A program made the translations under genes and the position numbers. Shown here one piece after another: positions 1 to 11,263 of a stretch of 64,000 bases of DNA. Position 1 is the first letter of the stretch, and every line of letters starts with the position of its first letter. The notes below the pieces were generated by a model. It was not told where the DNA came from, ran no database searches, and worked only from the letters and a program-made list of their open reading frames with translations. Source of the DNA: Camellia lanceoleosa (taxonomy: Eukaryota; Streptophyta; Magnoliopsida; Ericales; Theaceae); contig CM045761.1 of assembly GCA_025200525.1 (NCBI GenBank), forward strand, positions 42,230,190 to 42,294,189. Direction: 5' to 3'.

Positions 1-2
1 AG

Positions 3-299
3 CGAAATGGTCAGACTTTTGTCGAGCTTAAGCAAGAGGTATTGGCTGAGGATCCGTTTCCGGTGATGTATCGCGTTGGACCTGAGAGTCGTGGCTTTCA
101 TCATCCTAAGTTAGAGGTTCCTATTGTCTCAGTACTTCCCGGAGCTTCCCCTGCATTTCCTATACAGGTGTCATCAAAGTACTCCCCTACACCAACTCAG
201 CAGTTTCCAACCTTCCCGGCATATGCTCCTTTACCACCTAAGAACCTGGACGAGGATCCCGAAGAAGACCCAGAGGAATCGTTTGACTTAGGGCTGTAA
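3..299 (+). CDS. Partial ORF upstream of gag, unknown function
   Basis: An open frame enters from the left edge and ends at a TAA at 297-299 (98 codons visible, no start seen). The protein has a short mixed N-terminal part (NGQTFVELKQEVL), then a proline-rich stretch, and ends in an acidic tail containing DEDPEEDPEE. It lies between where the 5' LTR should be and the gag start at 627, so it is probably an accessory ORF of the retrotransposon or the end of a leader-encoded protein. I do not recognise a domain. It could also be the tail of an unrelated older insertion. Unlike gag-pol, it has no internal stop. Confidence 0.4.
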   Translation, partial: RNGQTFVELKQEVLAEDPFPVMYRVGPESRGFHHPKLEVPIVSVLPGASPAFPIQVSSKYSPTPTQQFPTFPAYAPLPPKNLDEDPEEDPEESFDLGL

Positions 300-626
300 T
301 AGTTGTGGGACAAACCTTTTTGTGTACTTTTGTAAATATTGTTTTGTGTGGTTGAAGCGTGTTTTGTTTTGGTGTATACACATTACATGCTAACCTAGAT
401 AGTGTAACCTTTTGTAAAAAGTTGTTATATACATATATATAAAATATCTAGTTGGTTATTCTAGTGTATAATATGTTATTTTATTTTATTTTGCTTGCGT
501 TAATTGCATTGCCCATTTAGAAAGAAAAAAAAATTACACCTTAGACCACATTAAATTAGTCTATTTATTGAACACCTCTTCGCCTTCACAACAACCTTAA
601 GCTTATATTACCTACAAACTTGGCAG
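300..626 (+). other. AT-rich spacer between upstream ORF and gag
   Basis: No coding signal. The stretch is T-rich with a TATATA run around 431-441. It probably is an internal untranslated leader of the retrotransposon. No primer-binding site is recognisable here. Confidence 0.4.
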
Positions 627-1613
627 ATGGCGGACAATATGGAAGCAAACGATCAACTAAGACGCAGACGCGGACATCCAGCTCGCAATCAAGGCTTTAA
701 TCGCAGTGGACCTATACCTGCTGTGGAGTTACCAAGACCAATCAGAAACCAGATTCTTGAAGAGTTAGGAAGGCTTAGAAGAACACAACCAAACGAGCGG
801 ATATATTTGTTATCCGAGTTCAGAAAGCAAAGACCGCCGGTGTTCACAAGTGAACCTGACCCAAGAGTAGCTAAGAGCTAGATTCGTCAAATAGAAAAGA
901 TGTTGGAAACCATGGGTATTACTGTGCATACAGACAAGATCGCCCTGGCAAGTTACTAGTTGGAAGGAGAAGCGGATCATTGGTGGTCCTTGATGAAAAA
1001 TTCTCGGGACACGACAAGCATGACTTGGGCTCAGTTTAAAGAATTGTTTCTGAGAAAATATTTCCCAAATACAGTTAGACAGGAGCGAATTTGGTAATTT
1101 CAAACTTTGAAACAAGGTGAGATGACAGTGACTCAGTATGTGGCCAAGTTTGAAGAGCTAGTTCGATACACAGCCCGATACATCGCTGATGAGGGAGAGA
1201 AAGCACGAAAATTTGAGTGGGGTTTAGACCCTATTATCAGAGGTAAAGTGTTACCCTTGCGCCTTCCTACATTTGCTGATGTGGTGGATACGACGTTGGA
1301 TGCAGAAAGAGAGTGGGCAAACTCAAAAAAGACTTGGATGATGAAAACGAAGAAAGGGGGTCAGTCCTTTATAGGACCAAGAAGAAATGACCGAAGGAAT
1401 GTGGTACAGACACCATACACCAGACTGTCACAACAGCCGCAACAGCAAAGCCAGAAAGGAAGTTTACAAACCAAGCCTGTTACACAAATCCAATGCTTTC
1501 ACTATCATTTGATAGGGTACAAAAAGTCGGAATGTCCCGAACTTTTTGGGATGGGAAATCAAGCAGGGGGTTTAGGCGCGAATGCTCAAGTTATTGGTGG
1601 ACAAAGGCCATAG
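627..1613 (+). pseudogene. Ty3/gypsy gag (capsid/nucleocapsid), broken by stops
   Basis: One frame starts at ATG 627 (MADNMEANDQLRRRR). It has a retrotransposon gag core (LEGEADHWW, WAQFKELFLRKYFP, QGEMTVTQYVAKFEEL) and a basic, Q-rich tail with a degenerate zinc knuckle (CFHYHLIGYKKSECP, where the second Cys is Tyr). Gag normally forms the particle that packages element RNA. Stops interrupt it at 879-881 (TAG), 957-959 (TAG), 1095-1097 (TAA) and 1611-1613 (TAG). Each sits where a Trp or Gln codon fits the family pattern, so each is explained by one C-to-T or G-to-A change. The reading frame is otherwise intact from 627 to the protease. Confidence 0.8.
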
Positions 1614-3703
1614 ACGAACAAGTTAGGAGGGGCAACAGGAGGAAACCAAAAGGTTGGACCAATCGGTAATCAAAAAGCCACAGACAGAGTTTTTGCTCTC
1701 CAAGAGGAAGATGATGAAGATCCATCAGTAATTAGAGGTAACATTGTACTCTATAATTCTTGGGTTCACGTTATATTCGATTCTGGCGCATCACATTCTT
1801 TTATATCAACATCATGTGTTAAATCATTAAGTCTTGAATGTAAACCTTTAGAAACTACTTTATGTGTTGCATCACTCTTGGAGGAAGTATTAGGGTAGAA
1901 TTAATCTGTCGAGGTTGTGAATTAGAAGTGTCAGGGTTACACTTGAGTTACAACCTTCGGGTCATGAACATGTCCGATTTTGACATAATCTTGGGTATAG
2001 ATTGGTTATCCGTCCACCGAGTAGTGATTAATTGCTACCACAAGAGGGTGACGGTTTGCACACCTAGTGGAACGTGTTTCCAATTTAAGGGAGATATAGA
2101 GGATTCCCTGAGCATGACAAATCGTAAAATGCAGTGGCGTTGACAATTTGTTGGATGGTTAGCAAGTTTGATCATTAACGAAGAAGCCTGATCGGAATTA
2201 AATCTTTCGCATGTAGTTTGTGAATATGCTAATGTTTTTCTTGAGGAATTGCCAGGATTACCGCCGCATCGTGATGTAGATTTTAGTATCGAGTTACAAA
2301 CGGGTACTGCACCATTATCCCTGACGCCCCACTGTATAGCTCCTACCAAACTTTGGGAATTGAAGATGTAACTACAAGAATTAGTGGAAAAGGGATTTAT
2401 TTGACCAAGTACCTCACCGTGGGGGGAACCAGTTCTATTTGCAAAGAAAAAGGACAGAATACTAAGATTGTGCATAGATTATCAATAACTCAATCGGGTG
2501 ATGATCAAGAACCGATATCCACGTCCACAGATTGATGACCTATTTGACTAACTTCAAGGTTCAACGTGTTATTCAAAGATTGATCTTAGATCTGGCTATC
2601 ACCAATTGCGGGTCGTGGATGATGATATACCAAAAACTGCTTTCCGAACCCGATATGGCCACTACGAATTTATGGTGATGCCCTTTGGACTAACCAATGC
2701 ACTAGCCATGTTCATGAGCTTGATGAATAAGATTTTTACTCCGTACTTAGACCAATTCGTGGTGGTGTTTATTGATGGCATTCTAGTCTATTCATCATCT
2801 GAAAAAGAACACCAGCAACACTTGAGAGTGGTTCTCCAAGTTTTAACAGACAACCAGTTGTACGCAAAAGCAAGTAAATGTGAGTTCTGGTTAAAAGAAG
2901 TCAAATTTTTGGGACATGTTGTGTCTGAGCACACGATTGCAGTAGACCCGGCCAAGGTAGAAGCAGTATTAGATTGGAAGCAGCCAACCTCAATATTCGA
3001 AGTTCGCAGTTTTTTAGGGTTGGCCGGCTATTATCGATGGTTTATTCAAGACTTTTCCAAACTGGCTAAACCGATGACTCGTCTAATGCAAAAACGGGTA
3101 AAATACGATTGGAACGAAACATGTGAACGATCCTTTCAAGAACTCAAGAGGAGATTGACTAGTGCTCCAATACTCATCATTCCAGAGCGAGATGTAGGAT
3201 ATATGGTATATTGCGACGCATCTAAGGATGGGCTAGGCTGCGTGTTAATGCAAAAAGAGAAGGTGGTGGCTTACGGCTCCAAGCAACTGAAACTGCATAA
3301 AAAGAATTATCTGACACACAATCTAGAGTTGGCAGTGATGGTTTTTGCATTAAAGCAGTGGCGTCATTATTTGTATGGTGAACAATTTGAGATTTTCACA
3401 AACCATAAGAGCTTGAAGTATTTGTTCATGCAGAAGGACTTGAACATGAGACAAAGACGGTGGCTAGAATATCTCAAAGAATACCATTTTACCCTATCTT
3501 ATCATTCTGGCAAAGCTAACGTGGTGGCGGATGCCCTGAGTCACAAGAACCGGGGAATTATTGCTAGCTTGGCACTCAAGGAATGGAACACGGTCGGAAC
3601 ACTTAATGAGTTTGAAGTACAGATGAAAGCTCAGGATGAGAAGGTATACCTTGGTGCTCAAATCGTTACGCCCAAATTACTGAACGAGGTAATAGAGTCA
3701 TAG
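1614..3703 (+). pseudogene. Ty3/gypsy protease, reverse transcriptase and RNase H, broken
   Basis: The aspartic protease motif FDSGASHSF is at about 1774-1800 in the gag frame. A single-base deletion near 1870 shifts the rest of pol by one frame. Protease continues with DFDIILGIDWLS. RT follows from about 2260, with [23 protein letters not shown] and the catalytic box at 2768-2779. That box reads FIDG: the second catalytic Asp is Gly, which should abolish polymerisation. RNase H ([10 protein letters not shown] through [14 protein letters not shown], about 3200-3545) has Asn in FTNHKSL where Asp is usual. In-frame stops occur at 2141, near 2189, 2368, 2402, 2486 and 2549, mostly at Gln- or Arg-compatible codons. 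Confidence 0.85.
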
Positions 3704-5110
3704 AAGTATGATCAGGAAACCGTGTGCATAAAAGCACGAATAGCATCTGGCGATCCTATACTTGATTGGACGATTCATTCAGATGGAAGTTTAAGACATC
3801 AGGATAGAGTGTTTGTACCACAAGATGAGTCGCTTAGAGAAAAAGTTCTGAAAGAGTTCTATCATTCAGTGTTCGCAGTGCACCCAAGAAGGACGAAAAT
3901 GTACCAAGACTTAAAACACCAATACTCGTGGAATGGAATAAAGAAAGAAGTGGCCTAATTTGTAGCCAAATGCCTTACGTGTCAGCAAGTAAAGGCAGAA
4001 CACCAGCGACCTGGAGGGATGCTTCAACCCTTGCCGATATCAGAATGGAAATGGAAGCATATAACAATGGCCTTCGTCACTGGACTACCCAGGTCACCTA
4101 GAGGACATGATGCTATATGGGTTATAGTTGATTGTTTGACGAAAACTGCACACTTTTTTCCATATAAACTCTCAGACACTTTAACGTCGCTGAGTCATCT
4201 CTACATTAAAGAAATTGTCCGATTACACGGAATTCCTTTATCAATTGTGTCAGACCGGGACCCGTGTTTCACCTTCCGATTCTGGAGAAGCTTATAGAAA
4301 GCGTTAGGGACTGAATTATGTTTCAGTACCGCATTTCATCCTTAAACTGACGGACAGTCGGAACGTACCATTTAGACTTTAAAGGACATGTTAAGAGCTT
4401 GTGTGATGGATTTCAAGGGGAATTGGAAGCGACACCTACCGTTGGCAGAGTTCACATACAACAATAGTTTCCAGGCCAGCGTTAGCATGGCTCTATTTGA
4501 AGCACTGTATGGTCGGCCTTGCAAATCACTAATTTGTTGGACTAAAGTTAGAGAAGCGAGTCTATTGGGCCTAGAGATCGTGCAAGAAACTACAGAAAAG
4601 GTAAAACTTATTCGACAAAGATTAGTGGCAGCTCAAGATCGTCAGAAGAGTTATGCAGATAAGAGGAGAAGACCTCTAACTTTCACTATTGGTGATCATG
4701 TTTTTTTGAAAATTCAGCCCCGCCGAGGGATCATCCATTTTGGAAAGAAATGAAAATTATCACCTCGATATATCGGACCCTTCGAGATACTTCAGAAAAT
4801 TGGAGAGGTTGCGTACAAATTGGCTTTACCCCCATAGTTGGTTGGAGTACATGATGTTTTCCATGTATCTATGTTGCGGAAGTATATAATGCACCCTTCT
4901 CACATCATCAACTGGGAAGAAATCTAACTCAACGAAGATGCTACCTTTGAGAAGGGGCCAGTAGCAATTATAGACAGATAAGAAAAGAACTTACGAGAAC
5001 AGACAATTCAACTTTTTAAGATACTCTGGCGTCACCACGGTATTGAAGAGTTCACCTGGGAACGTGAAGACGCGATGCGAGCAAATTATCCACAATTATT
5101 TGAGACGTGA
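3704..5110 (+). pseudogene. Ty3/gypsy integrase with C-terminal chromodomain-like region, broken
   Basis: A zinc-binding region (H-x-H with CLTCQQVK, about 3860-3990) precedes the integrase core. The first catalytic Asp is replaced by Ala (MAFVTGLP, codon 4070-4072). The second Asp is present in IVSDRDPCF, and the Glu in DGQSER. A C-terminal domain with SPRYIGPFEILQKIG, HDVFHVSMLRKY and a tail like the chromodomain of plant chromoviruses (FTWEREDAMRANYPQLF) ends at TGA 5108-5110. That tail usually targets integration to heterochromatin. Stops lie near 3701, 3956, 4295, 4345, 4372, 4751, 4838, 4925 and 4979. All the readable pieces share one frame. Confidence 0.85.
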
Positions 5111-5142
5111 GGTATGATTTAATTTCGAGGACGAAATTTATT

Positions 5143-5156
5143 TAAGGGGGATAGGT
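5143..5156 (+). other. Polypurine tract before the 3' LTR
   Basis: AAGGGGGATAGG immediately precedes the putative LTR start TGTAGAGACC. This is the expected position and composition for the plus-strand DNA primer of an LTR element. Confidence 0.65.
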
Positions 5157-5594
5157 TGTAGAGACCCTAATGTTTGGTAACTACACTTGAAACCCTAAGC
5201 CTTAGGTTAATAGCATTTTAGCCCCTAGTTCCATAAAAGTCTGCATAATGGCCCAATAAAGAATAATTTTAAATCCTAGAACACCACTTTATAATTGGAA
5301 ATACCCTAACACTTGGCTTTTATTTATTTTATCTCCTAGTTTCTAAATTAATTCATGCATTTTTTTTTTTTTTAGCCTAGTTGCAAATTGACTAATTCTT
5401 TGAATCCTTATTATTTATTTGAGCAAATAAATAGCTATAAATATATATTTTTTTTAAATAGTTTTATTATTTATTTTAAAATTTTAGTTGAGCAAATTAG
5501 TAGCAAATTGGTGGGAAAAATATCTAGATATTTATAAGTTGCTTAGGCATTAAGTTAGAAGGGTAAAATGATCCTTTTAACCCAATTCTTGGCC

Positions 5595-5758
5595 TATAAA
5601 ATTGAGAAACATTGTCTCAATTCCTCTCTCACGTTTTTAGCAGCTCAGGGAGAGGGTGAGAGAGGGAGAGTGTGATCAAGGGAAGTAGAGAAGAAGGAAA
5701 AAAAAAGAAAAAAAAAAAAAGAGAAAAAGAAGAAAAAGTGATTCAAGAAGGTAAGAAC
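5595..5758 (+). promoter_or_regulatory. LTR promoter, leader and 5' splice donor
   Basis: TATAAA at 5595-5600 is followed by a CT-rich then GA-rich leader and by AAG/GTAAGAAC with the GT at 5751-5752. The arrangement suggests transcription starts near 5625 and a leader intron begins at 5751. Other LTRs in this window share the arrangement. Confidence 0.5.
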
Positions 5759-6807
5759 ACCTCTTCCTCTTGCCTTCTCCAATTCTTTCACCATCCCATC
5801 CTATTGTTTAGATGCCCTCTTGTGTTTCATATTAATGGAAAATGGAGCATTTGGTGTGTATAAAAGTGTGGGTTTGAGTTAGTGACATTGTCTTGCAAAT
5901 TTGTCAAATTGGGCACTGCCGTAACTTCTCAAATTTAAAAGAAATATCAAATTTATTTATTTCTCAATTCTGAATTTAGTGTAGGTTATTTGGTGTGTTT
6001 AGAGCTTGTGATAATTTTATTAGCCCCTAATAGTGTGTTTTTAGGGTTTGGATATTTTGTTTAAAAATCTAGTCCTGAGTCTCTGAAAAACAATCCACTT
6101 CTTGCAATTTTATAAAATTCCAAAAAAATCATCTCAGGTTGGTTCTTCTATAAAACTTTAGGATTTTGAGTCCTCTTTCCAATGGAATTTATTTGGGTAA
6201 AAATCATTGGGTAGATTGAGAGGAAAGCTAGTTTTCCCAAAGGGTGACAAATCTAGACAGGTTTTTAATTATAGCTTGTAGATGAATTTCTGGGAGTGCT
6301 GTGCAAATTCTGAGAATTGGAATTGAAACTAGACAGTTTGATTATTATTTATGTGCAATTTTAGCCCCTAATTTGACCTGGAAGTATTTTTCCCAAAGCA
6401 CTCTTTTTAGCCCCGCATAACCGAACAGTGCTGGAAATGGTGTTTTACTGTGTTATTTGTCTCTAAGTGTTTCAAAGCATGCCTAATGTTATTTGCTTGC
6501 CTTACCATACTTATGTATGACTATCATGGGCTATATTTCCTCTCTTATGTTTGTCTCATGCTCTTTTATATTACTGAATTACCGAATGTGACTAACTTGC
6601 TTGGCAAAAGATCTAATAAATGGGAAATGGAAAGGGGTTGGTAATGGGTGATGTTCACTCTTGTGCTTCAGAATGATTTATGTAATATACATATGAATGA
6701 CATGAATTATGATGGGATTAATACCAAATGAGTTAAGTCTTACGCAAGTAGTCTAAGCAAGCTCCTAAGTTGACACGGATGTATTCAGACTCTATGCGGT
6801 GGTTTCA

Positions 6808-6930
6808 GGGTGTAAGTGAGCCCTTTGGTATGGTATGCGTAGGGTGTAAGCGAGTCCTAGGCACGATTTGGTATGGTATGTGCAGGGTGTAAGTGAGCCC
6901 TAGGCACGATTTGGGTGTAAGCAAGCCCAC
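6808..6930 (+). repeat. 43-bp tandem repeat inside the LTR
   Basis: Four partial to full copies of a unit starting GGGTGTAAGTGAGCCC begin at 6808, 6842, 6885 and 6913. Only the second is full length (43 bp); the others are internally deleted or truncated. Confidence 0.75.
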
Positions 6931-7509
6931 TTGTTTGGCCGTCCCTTTTGAGGTCCATCAATGCCACTGACAGGTAAATAACCGGAGGGTGGGCATAGGT
7001 GGTAAGGTCTGCAAAGCAGCAAAAGGGGGAGTTCTGAATAGTCCGGTGTTCATTCCTTGTGGTTGGGTAGAAGGATCTCTTTGGGAGATTCTAGATGTCT
7101 AGTCTAACTACTAATGCATAGAACGTATGTTATGTTACCCGGCTTGCTATGTATATAGTTGGCTGGTTGATATAAGATATAGGGGTGTGTGTGTATTTTT
7201 ACTGGGCATTCCAACCTCATTGCGTGTCATGCCAGGTGATGAGGTAGTTTATGATGGTGAAAGTTATCCCGAAGGCAACTAAGACGAAATTTTGGAACCG
7301 TGGTTCACTTGAAGACTTAGACTAGTAGTTTTTTTTTTACTTTGACTTTTGGCATGTCAGTGTTTGTAATCCTATTGCGGAACACAAATGAATTAACTAT
7401 GGTATTAACTTTGCTTATATGTGTATATTAAGATGTTTGGTTATCTGTCTTGTTTGAGTTGTATTATGTACTCCGGTTTTTTTTTGGTCATGAATTCTGG
7501 GGCGTTACG

Positions 7510-8225
7510 AAATAAATATAACAATATCATTCATGGATTTTCAGTCTCTTTTAAAAAAAATCTCCAAATTCTAGGTTTTCTCCTCAAAACTATACAACTC
7601 AAATCTTTTGAAAGAAACTTTCCAAAATCATCTTTTCTTCAATCAACGAAGATCAAAACCTATAAGATCATTTTAAAAGAACAAGAAACAAACCCACTTT
7701 CAAAATCGCTTAACTTCTTGAATCAACAATCAATTTTCAAAGCTATCAAAAAATGATTTCAAAAATCATACAGATCTTGCAAAAATATATATATATATAA
7801 CTCTAAGAAAATTCCTACCTTAAGTTTTGAAGAAGAAATGAGATGAAACCTCCAAAATCAACGGTGTCGAAACTTGATTTTCATCGCACACAACGAAGCC
7901 CTCGAGAAGTTAACCAACTTTGATGAAAAACTTATGGCAGAACTTTAATGGATCTTGAGAAATCAAGGTTTTGATCCAATTTAGCGTAGAGAAATATAGA
8001 GAGAAGGGAGAGGAAAGGGTTTTTTTAGAGAGAAAGATATACAAAAGTGATCTAAAATATCAAGTTCACAAACTAATATAACATAGTCCGCTTAAGCGTG
8101 GAAAGCCCCGCTCGAGCGTCAAATATACTTTCCTAGTACTTTTGCAGACAGGTCAAACTTCTAGAACCAAGTATTCTCCGCTCGAGCACATAAACGGCCG
8201 CTCCAGCGAAGAAGCAACTTCTAAT
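7510..8225 (-). mobile_element. LTR-like fragment between two retrotransposons
   Basis: No ORF with family similarity. The minus strand carries GA-rich leader sequence (about 7980-8040) and TTAAG/GTAGGAAT (donor GT at 7818-7817), like the LTRs elsewhere in the window. Degenerate CGCTCGAGCG sites occur at about 8091, 8109, 8178 and 8200. They lie upstream of the leader in this orientation, unlike the other LTRs, so the fragment may be rearranged or of another family. Confidence 0.4.
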
Positions 8226-8428
8226 GCATCTTGCATTTTTGCTTCGAGGGCGCTGCCCCTCAACCCCGCTAGGGAGCTGCCCTAGGACCCGCCAAGGGGC
8301 GCTACCCCCTAAACACCCGCTAGCTGACCGGGCAGCTCAATCCCTGCCAGGGCACTGCCCTTGAACCCACCAAGGGGTGCTGTCCCCTAGACCCTTGCGA
8401 GCTGACCGAGCAGCTCGATCCCCGACAT
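8226..8428. repeat. GC-rich degenerate repeat, about two 76-bp units
   Basis: An island of GC-rich sequence in AT-rich surroundings, with repeated blocks of the form CTGCCC, CCGCCAAGGGGCGCT and GCTGACCGGGCAGCTC. Two divergent units cover about 8276-8350 and 8351-8428. Such blocks are seen in plant LTR elements; no coding function is apparent. Confidence 0.55.
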
Positions 8429-8466
8429 ACTCAGTGAAGTGGCAAAATTGGGATTGCTACAGTAGT

Positions 8467-8850
8467 GCTGCTGTTTCTTAGAAATTCACGAAACAAACAT
8501 GCCTTGCACGATCCACAATGAAATCCGAGTTCATTGCTTTAGACAAAGCAAAAGAAGAAGCAGAATGGCTTTGCCATTTCTTAGAAGACATTCCAATATG
8601 GCTAAAACCTGTGCCAGCTATTTGCATTCATTGTGATAGTCAATCTACAATAGGCAGGGCACGGAATCATATGTATAATGGTAAGTCACGACATATTTGT
8701 CGTCGACATAATACCGTAAGGCAATTGCTCTCAAATAGAATAATCTCAATAGATTATATAAAATCTAAATAGATTATTGTGGATCCATTAATAAAAGGTT
8801 TAACAAAAGAGTAAGTGTATAGTTCATCAAAGGGGATGGGATTAAAGCAT
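8467..8850 (+). pseudogene. Ty1/copia RNase H C-terminus
   Basis: Around the 84-codon stretch at 8518-8772 the frame reads KQTCLARSTMKSEFIALDKA, then AEWLCHFLEDIPIW, CIHCDSQSTIGRA and YNGKSRHICRRHNTVRQLL. These are hallmarks of the RNase H end of Ty1/copia polyproteins, which degrades the RNA strand during reverse transcription. A TAG near 8473 replaces the conserved Trp upstream. TAG at 8770 and later stops interrupt the tail, where DPLIKGLTKE is still readable. About 90% of the polyprotein is absent. Confidence 0.85.
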
Positions 8851-9473
8851 ATTACATAAAAGTCATTATAATGTTAACCCTACTTAAATGACTGGAGATC
8901 CCAAAATCTAAGTTCAAAGGGACAACTAAGTTATGTGTGGCTCGCCAGAAATCACTAAGGGATTGAAATTCCCTACCCATTCCTATGATGAGAATGATAT
9001 ATGCAACTTGTGTTGTATGCAGGGATTTAAGGATAAGCTTTGCTTTTAGTGATTATTTATATATTGATTTAGGCATAAAAAACAAGACGAGTATAAGAGA
9101 TACTCACAATAAGAATCACTTATATGAATGTCGAACTGGGGTCGGTTCTATGAGAATGAAAATGCTAAATTCTCTAGAAGCACTCATGAACAACCAGGAG
9201 CGTTCAAGGCCAAAATGAACAAAGCCATAAGAACCACAATGTGTCAGAAGATATTTTGTGTGAAATCTATTGTCTTGGCTTACACAAACGGCTGAACAAT
9301 TCAAGGCATCGTGTCCATTGGTTAGCTAGTAAGTTCGATAGATTATCACTAGGGAAAGTTCAAGGCTGAAAGCTACCTATTCTGATGCAAGATATTTTCG
9401 ACTCATACTCTTTTGACAAATTCTGCATATTGTTACATTTTTGTTGTCATCAAATTCTATTCATATAGGAGAT
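8851..9473 (+). other. copia 3' untranslated region
   Basis: No intact gene. The stretch links the RNase H remnant to the LTR. A degraded purine tract (ATAGGAGATTA) lies at the LTR edge. Confidence 0.5.
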
Positions 9474-10707
9474 TATTAGAAATGGTTTTGGAAAAATCAA
9501 ATTTTTCCTCAACTTTGGTCTAATTTTTAGGTGGGACCCATGCACCAAAATTGGCGGGTCTAAGTGGTAATGCATTCTATGCCGCGTTGTAATTCACGTA
9601 GTATATTTGATTGTTCAAAACTATTATCGGGTGAATGAAAAATTGAAACCAAAGAGAGCTCCATAGAAATGGTATATTTGTGAAGTTTCCTTCAAGGTTT
9701 GTCTGACATTGGTTTGGTGGGTAAACTTTTGTGGGTTTATAAGGCTTGAGTTTGCAACTTGAAGAGGGCCCCAAGGGGCATCACAAGTTTGTAGAAGGGA
9801 GAGGTTATAGATAAAGTGGGCTAGACTCATTGGATCTAAAAATAAACACACACGCGCCCGCCCGTCCAACAGACAGCAAAGTGCAATTGGCCGGGCCTGG
9901 GCCTAGGCTTGGTTACGTGTGCGTAGTGTGAGGTTGAGTTGGGCTTGTCCAACCTAATACTTATCTTTTGGGGCCAAAAACTTTACATTTGAATTTTATT
10001 TTTATTTTTATTTTTTGTTTTTATTTCAAATTCTAGTTAGGAATAAAATTCAAATTTTGGTTTGCACCTCTTCAGAATTTCTGTACAGGTTCCATATCTG
10101 TCCAAACATATTTGAATCTGTTCAAATTCAAACCCAAAACAGTTCCTTATGTGTTTGAAATTCAAACATGTATCTGTCCAAACAAGTACCATAAATCTGT
10201 TGGATTCAAACCGAATAGCCACTATTTTCATCTATAAATAGGCAGTCCATCAATTGATTTTTCATTTAGAAATTTCGTCCTAAATCTGCTATTGCTCTCT
10301 ACATTCTTGCTGCATTATTTTTCTGTTGAGAAAGAGTGTAAACACTAAGTGTATTCGTTGTGTGAATAGTTTGTAGTACTACTACTATTCACTGTTGATC
10401 ATTTTATCTTGAGAGATAGACGTCCATAATCTGAAAGTATCGTGGAGAGGACGAATCTGTCTTAAGGATACAATGTTAAACACTGGACTTGATCAAAAAA
10501 TTATGTTCGAGAAATTAATAAGGTAAGTAATTAATTTAATTTCAGTTTTAATTCTTTTTCCTTTTTCAGATTCAGATTTTATTTTAGTAACAAAATAAGA
10601 ATCTGTTTTTATTTATTTATTTTTATCTACTAGTTTGAGTTTTATAATCAAACTGTCTCTGTCTTCTCTTTAATCCATTCTTCAAATATAGTGAAATTTG
10701 TCCAACA
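9474..10707 (+). mobile_element. 3' LTR of the copia element
   Basis: The start TATTAGAAATGG looks like a mutated TGTTGGA-type end, and the LTR closes with TTTGTCCAACA at 10707, giving inverted termini. TATAAATA lies at 10233-10240. A donor-like AAGGTAAGTAA has its GT at 10523. There is no 5' LTR to compare. Confidence 0.7.
10233..10530 (+). promoter_or_regulatory. copia LTR TATA box, leader and splice-donor-like site
   Basis: TATAAATA at 10233-10240; about 280 bases downstream is AAG/GTAAGTAA (GT at 10523-10524), a strong match to the plant donor consensus. It resembles the arrangement in the gypsy-type LTRs nearby. Confidence 0.45.
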
Positions 10708-10918
10708 ATAACTTCACAGAGCTAACAAGGGAATCAGTAAATAAATGGCGTATGAGCTGGACAGAGTAGAATTGGGCTTTCCTTCTTAAGGGCCTTCTAA
10801 CGATCAAGTGAAAAATATGCCTGAGGGAAAAAATAATCATAGAGTTGGAATGGAAGGGAATGCACAAGTGTCATAACAATGTGGACATATCTTAATAATG
10901 TTAGTAAACATATATGTG

Positions 10919-10951
<33 letters not shown>
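10919..10951. repeat. (TA)n(GA)n microsatellite
   Basis: A TA tract runs directly into a GA tract. Confidence 0.9.
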
Positions 10952-11193
10952 TTCACCCCTCACATTTACACTTTATGCAAGGAAATAATTATAATTGTCT
11001 CATAATCAATTATAAAATGCCAAGTTAAGGCTATGCGACACATTTCCCACTGGCTGATGACCAAGGGCAGAATCAAAAATTTTACTTAGAAGAGGCTAAA
11101 TTTTAAGTCTTCTTCTTCACAAATTCTTTCGATATATGTTCTTCCATAACGAAATAATTTCAAAAGCCTAATTGATATATAAATTTTATCACG

Positions 11194-11263
11194 TTGATTG
11201 TTGTTATTTGATACTTTTGGCTTTGGCATTGATTGTTGTTATTTGATACTTTTGGCTTTGGCA
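11194..11263. repeat. Perfect 35-bp tandem duplication
   Basis: Two identical head-to-tail copies, 11194-11228 and 11229-11263, of a unit ending TTTTGGCTTTGGCA. Confidence 0.95.

Larger units (their letters stand above)
1..7508 (+). mobile_element. Ty3/gypsy retrotransposon, chromovirus (Tekay-like), 5' end outside the window, inactive
   Basis: Gag, protease, reverse transcriptase, RNase H and integrase occur in Ty3/gypsy order on the plus strand, followed by a purine tract and a 3' LTR of about 2.35 kb. A chromodomain-like C-terminal extension after integrase and the sequence TTCGAGGACGAAAT just before the purine tract are typical of plant chromoviruses. The 5' LTR is not in the window. The coding region carries about 18 in-frame stops and one frameshift, so the copy cannot be autonomous. 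The lineage name is inferred from domain order and motif style. Confidence 0.85.
5157..7508 (+). mobile_element. 3' LTR of the chromovirus
   Basis: It begins TGTAGAGACC just after the purine tract and ends near CTGGGGCGTTAC, a common plant gypsy LTR end. Inside are a TATA box (5595-5600), a purine-rich leader and a splice-donor-like AAGGTAAGAA at 5748. A short tandem array lies at 6808-6930. The right boundary is uncertain by a few bases because the 5' LTR is not available for comparison. Confidence 0.65.
8467..10707 (+). mobile_element. Ty1/copia retrotransposon, 3' end only
   Basis: It consists of the C-terminal RNase H of a copia polyprotein, a 3' untranslated stretch and a 3' LTR. Everything upstream of RNase H is missing and replaced by the GC-rich repeat, so this is a truncated copy. 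Confidence 0.85.
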
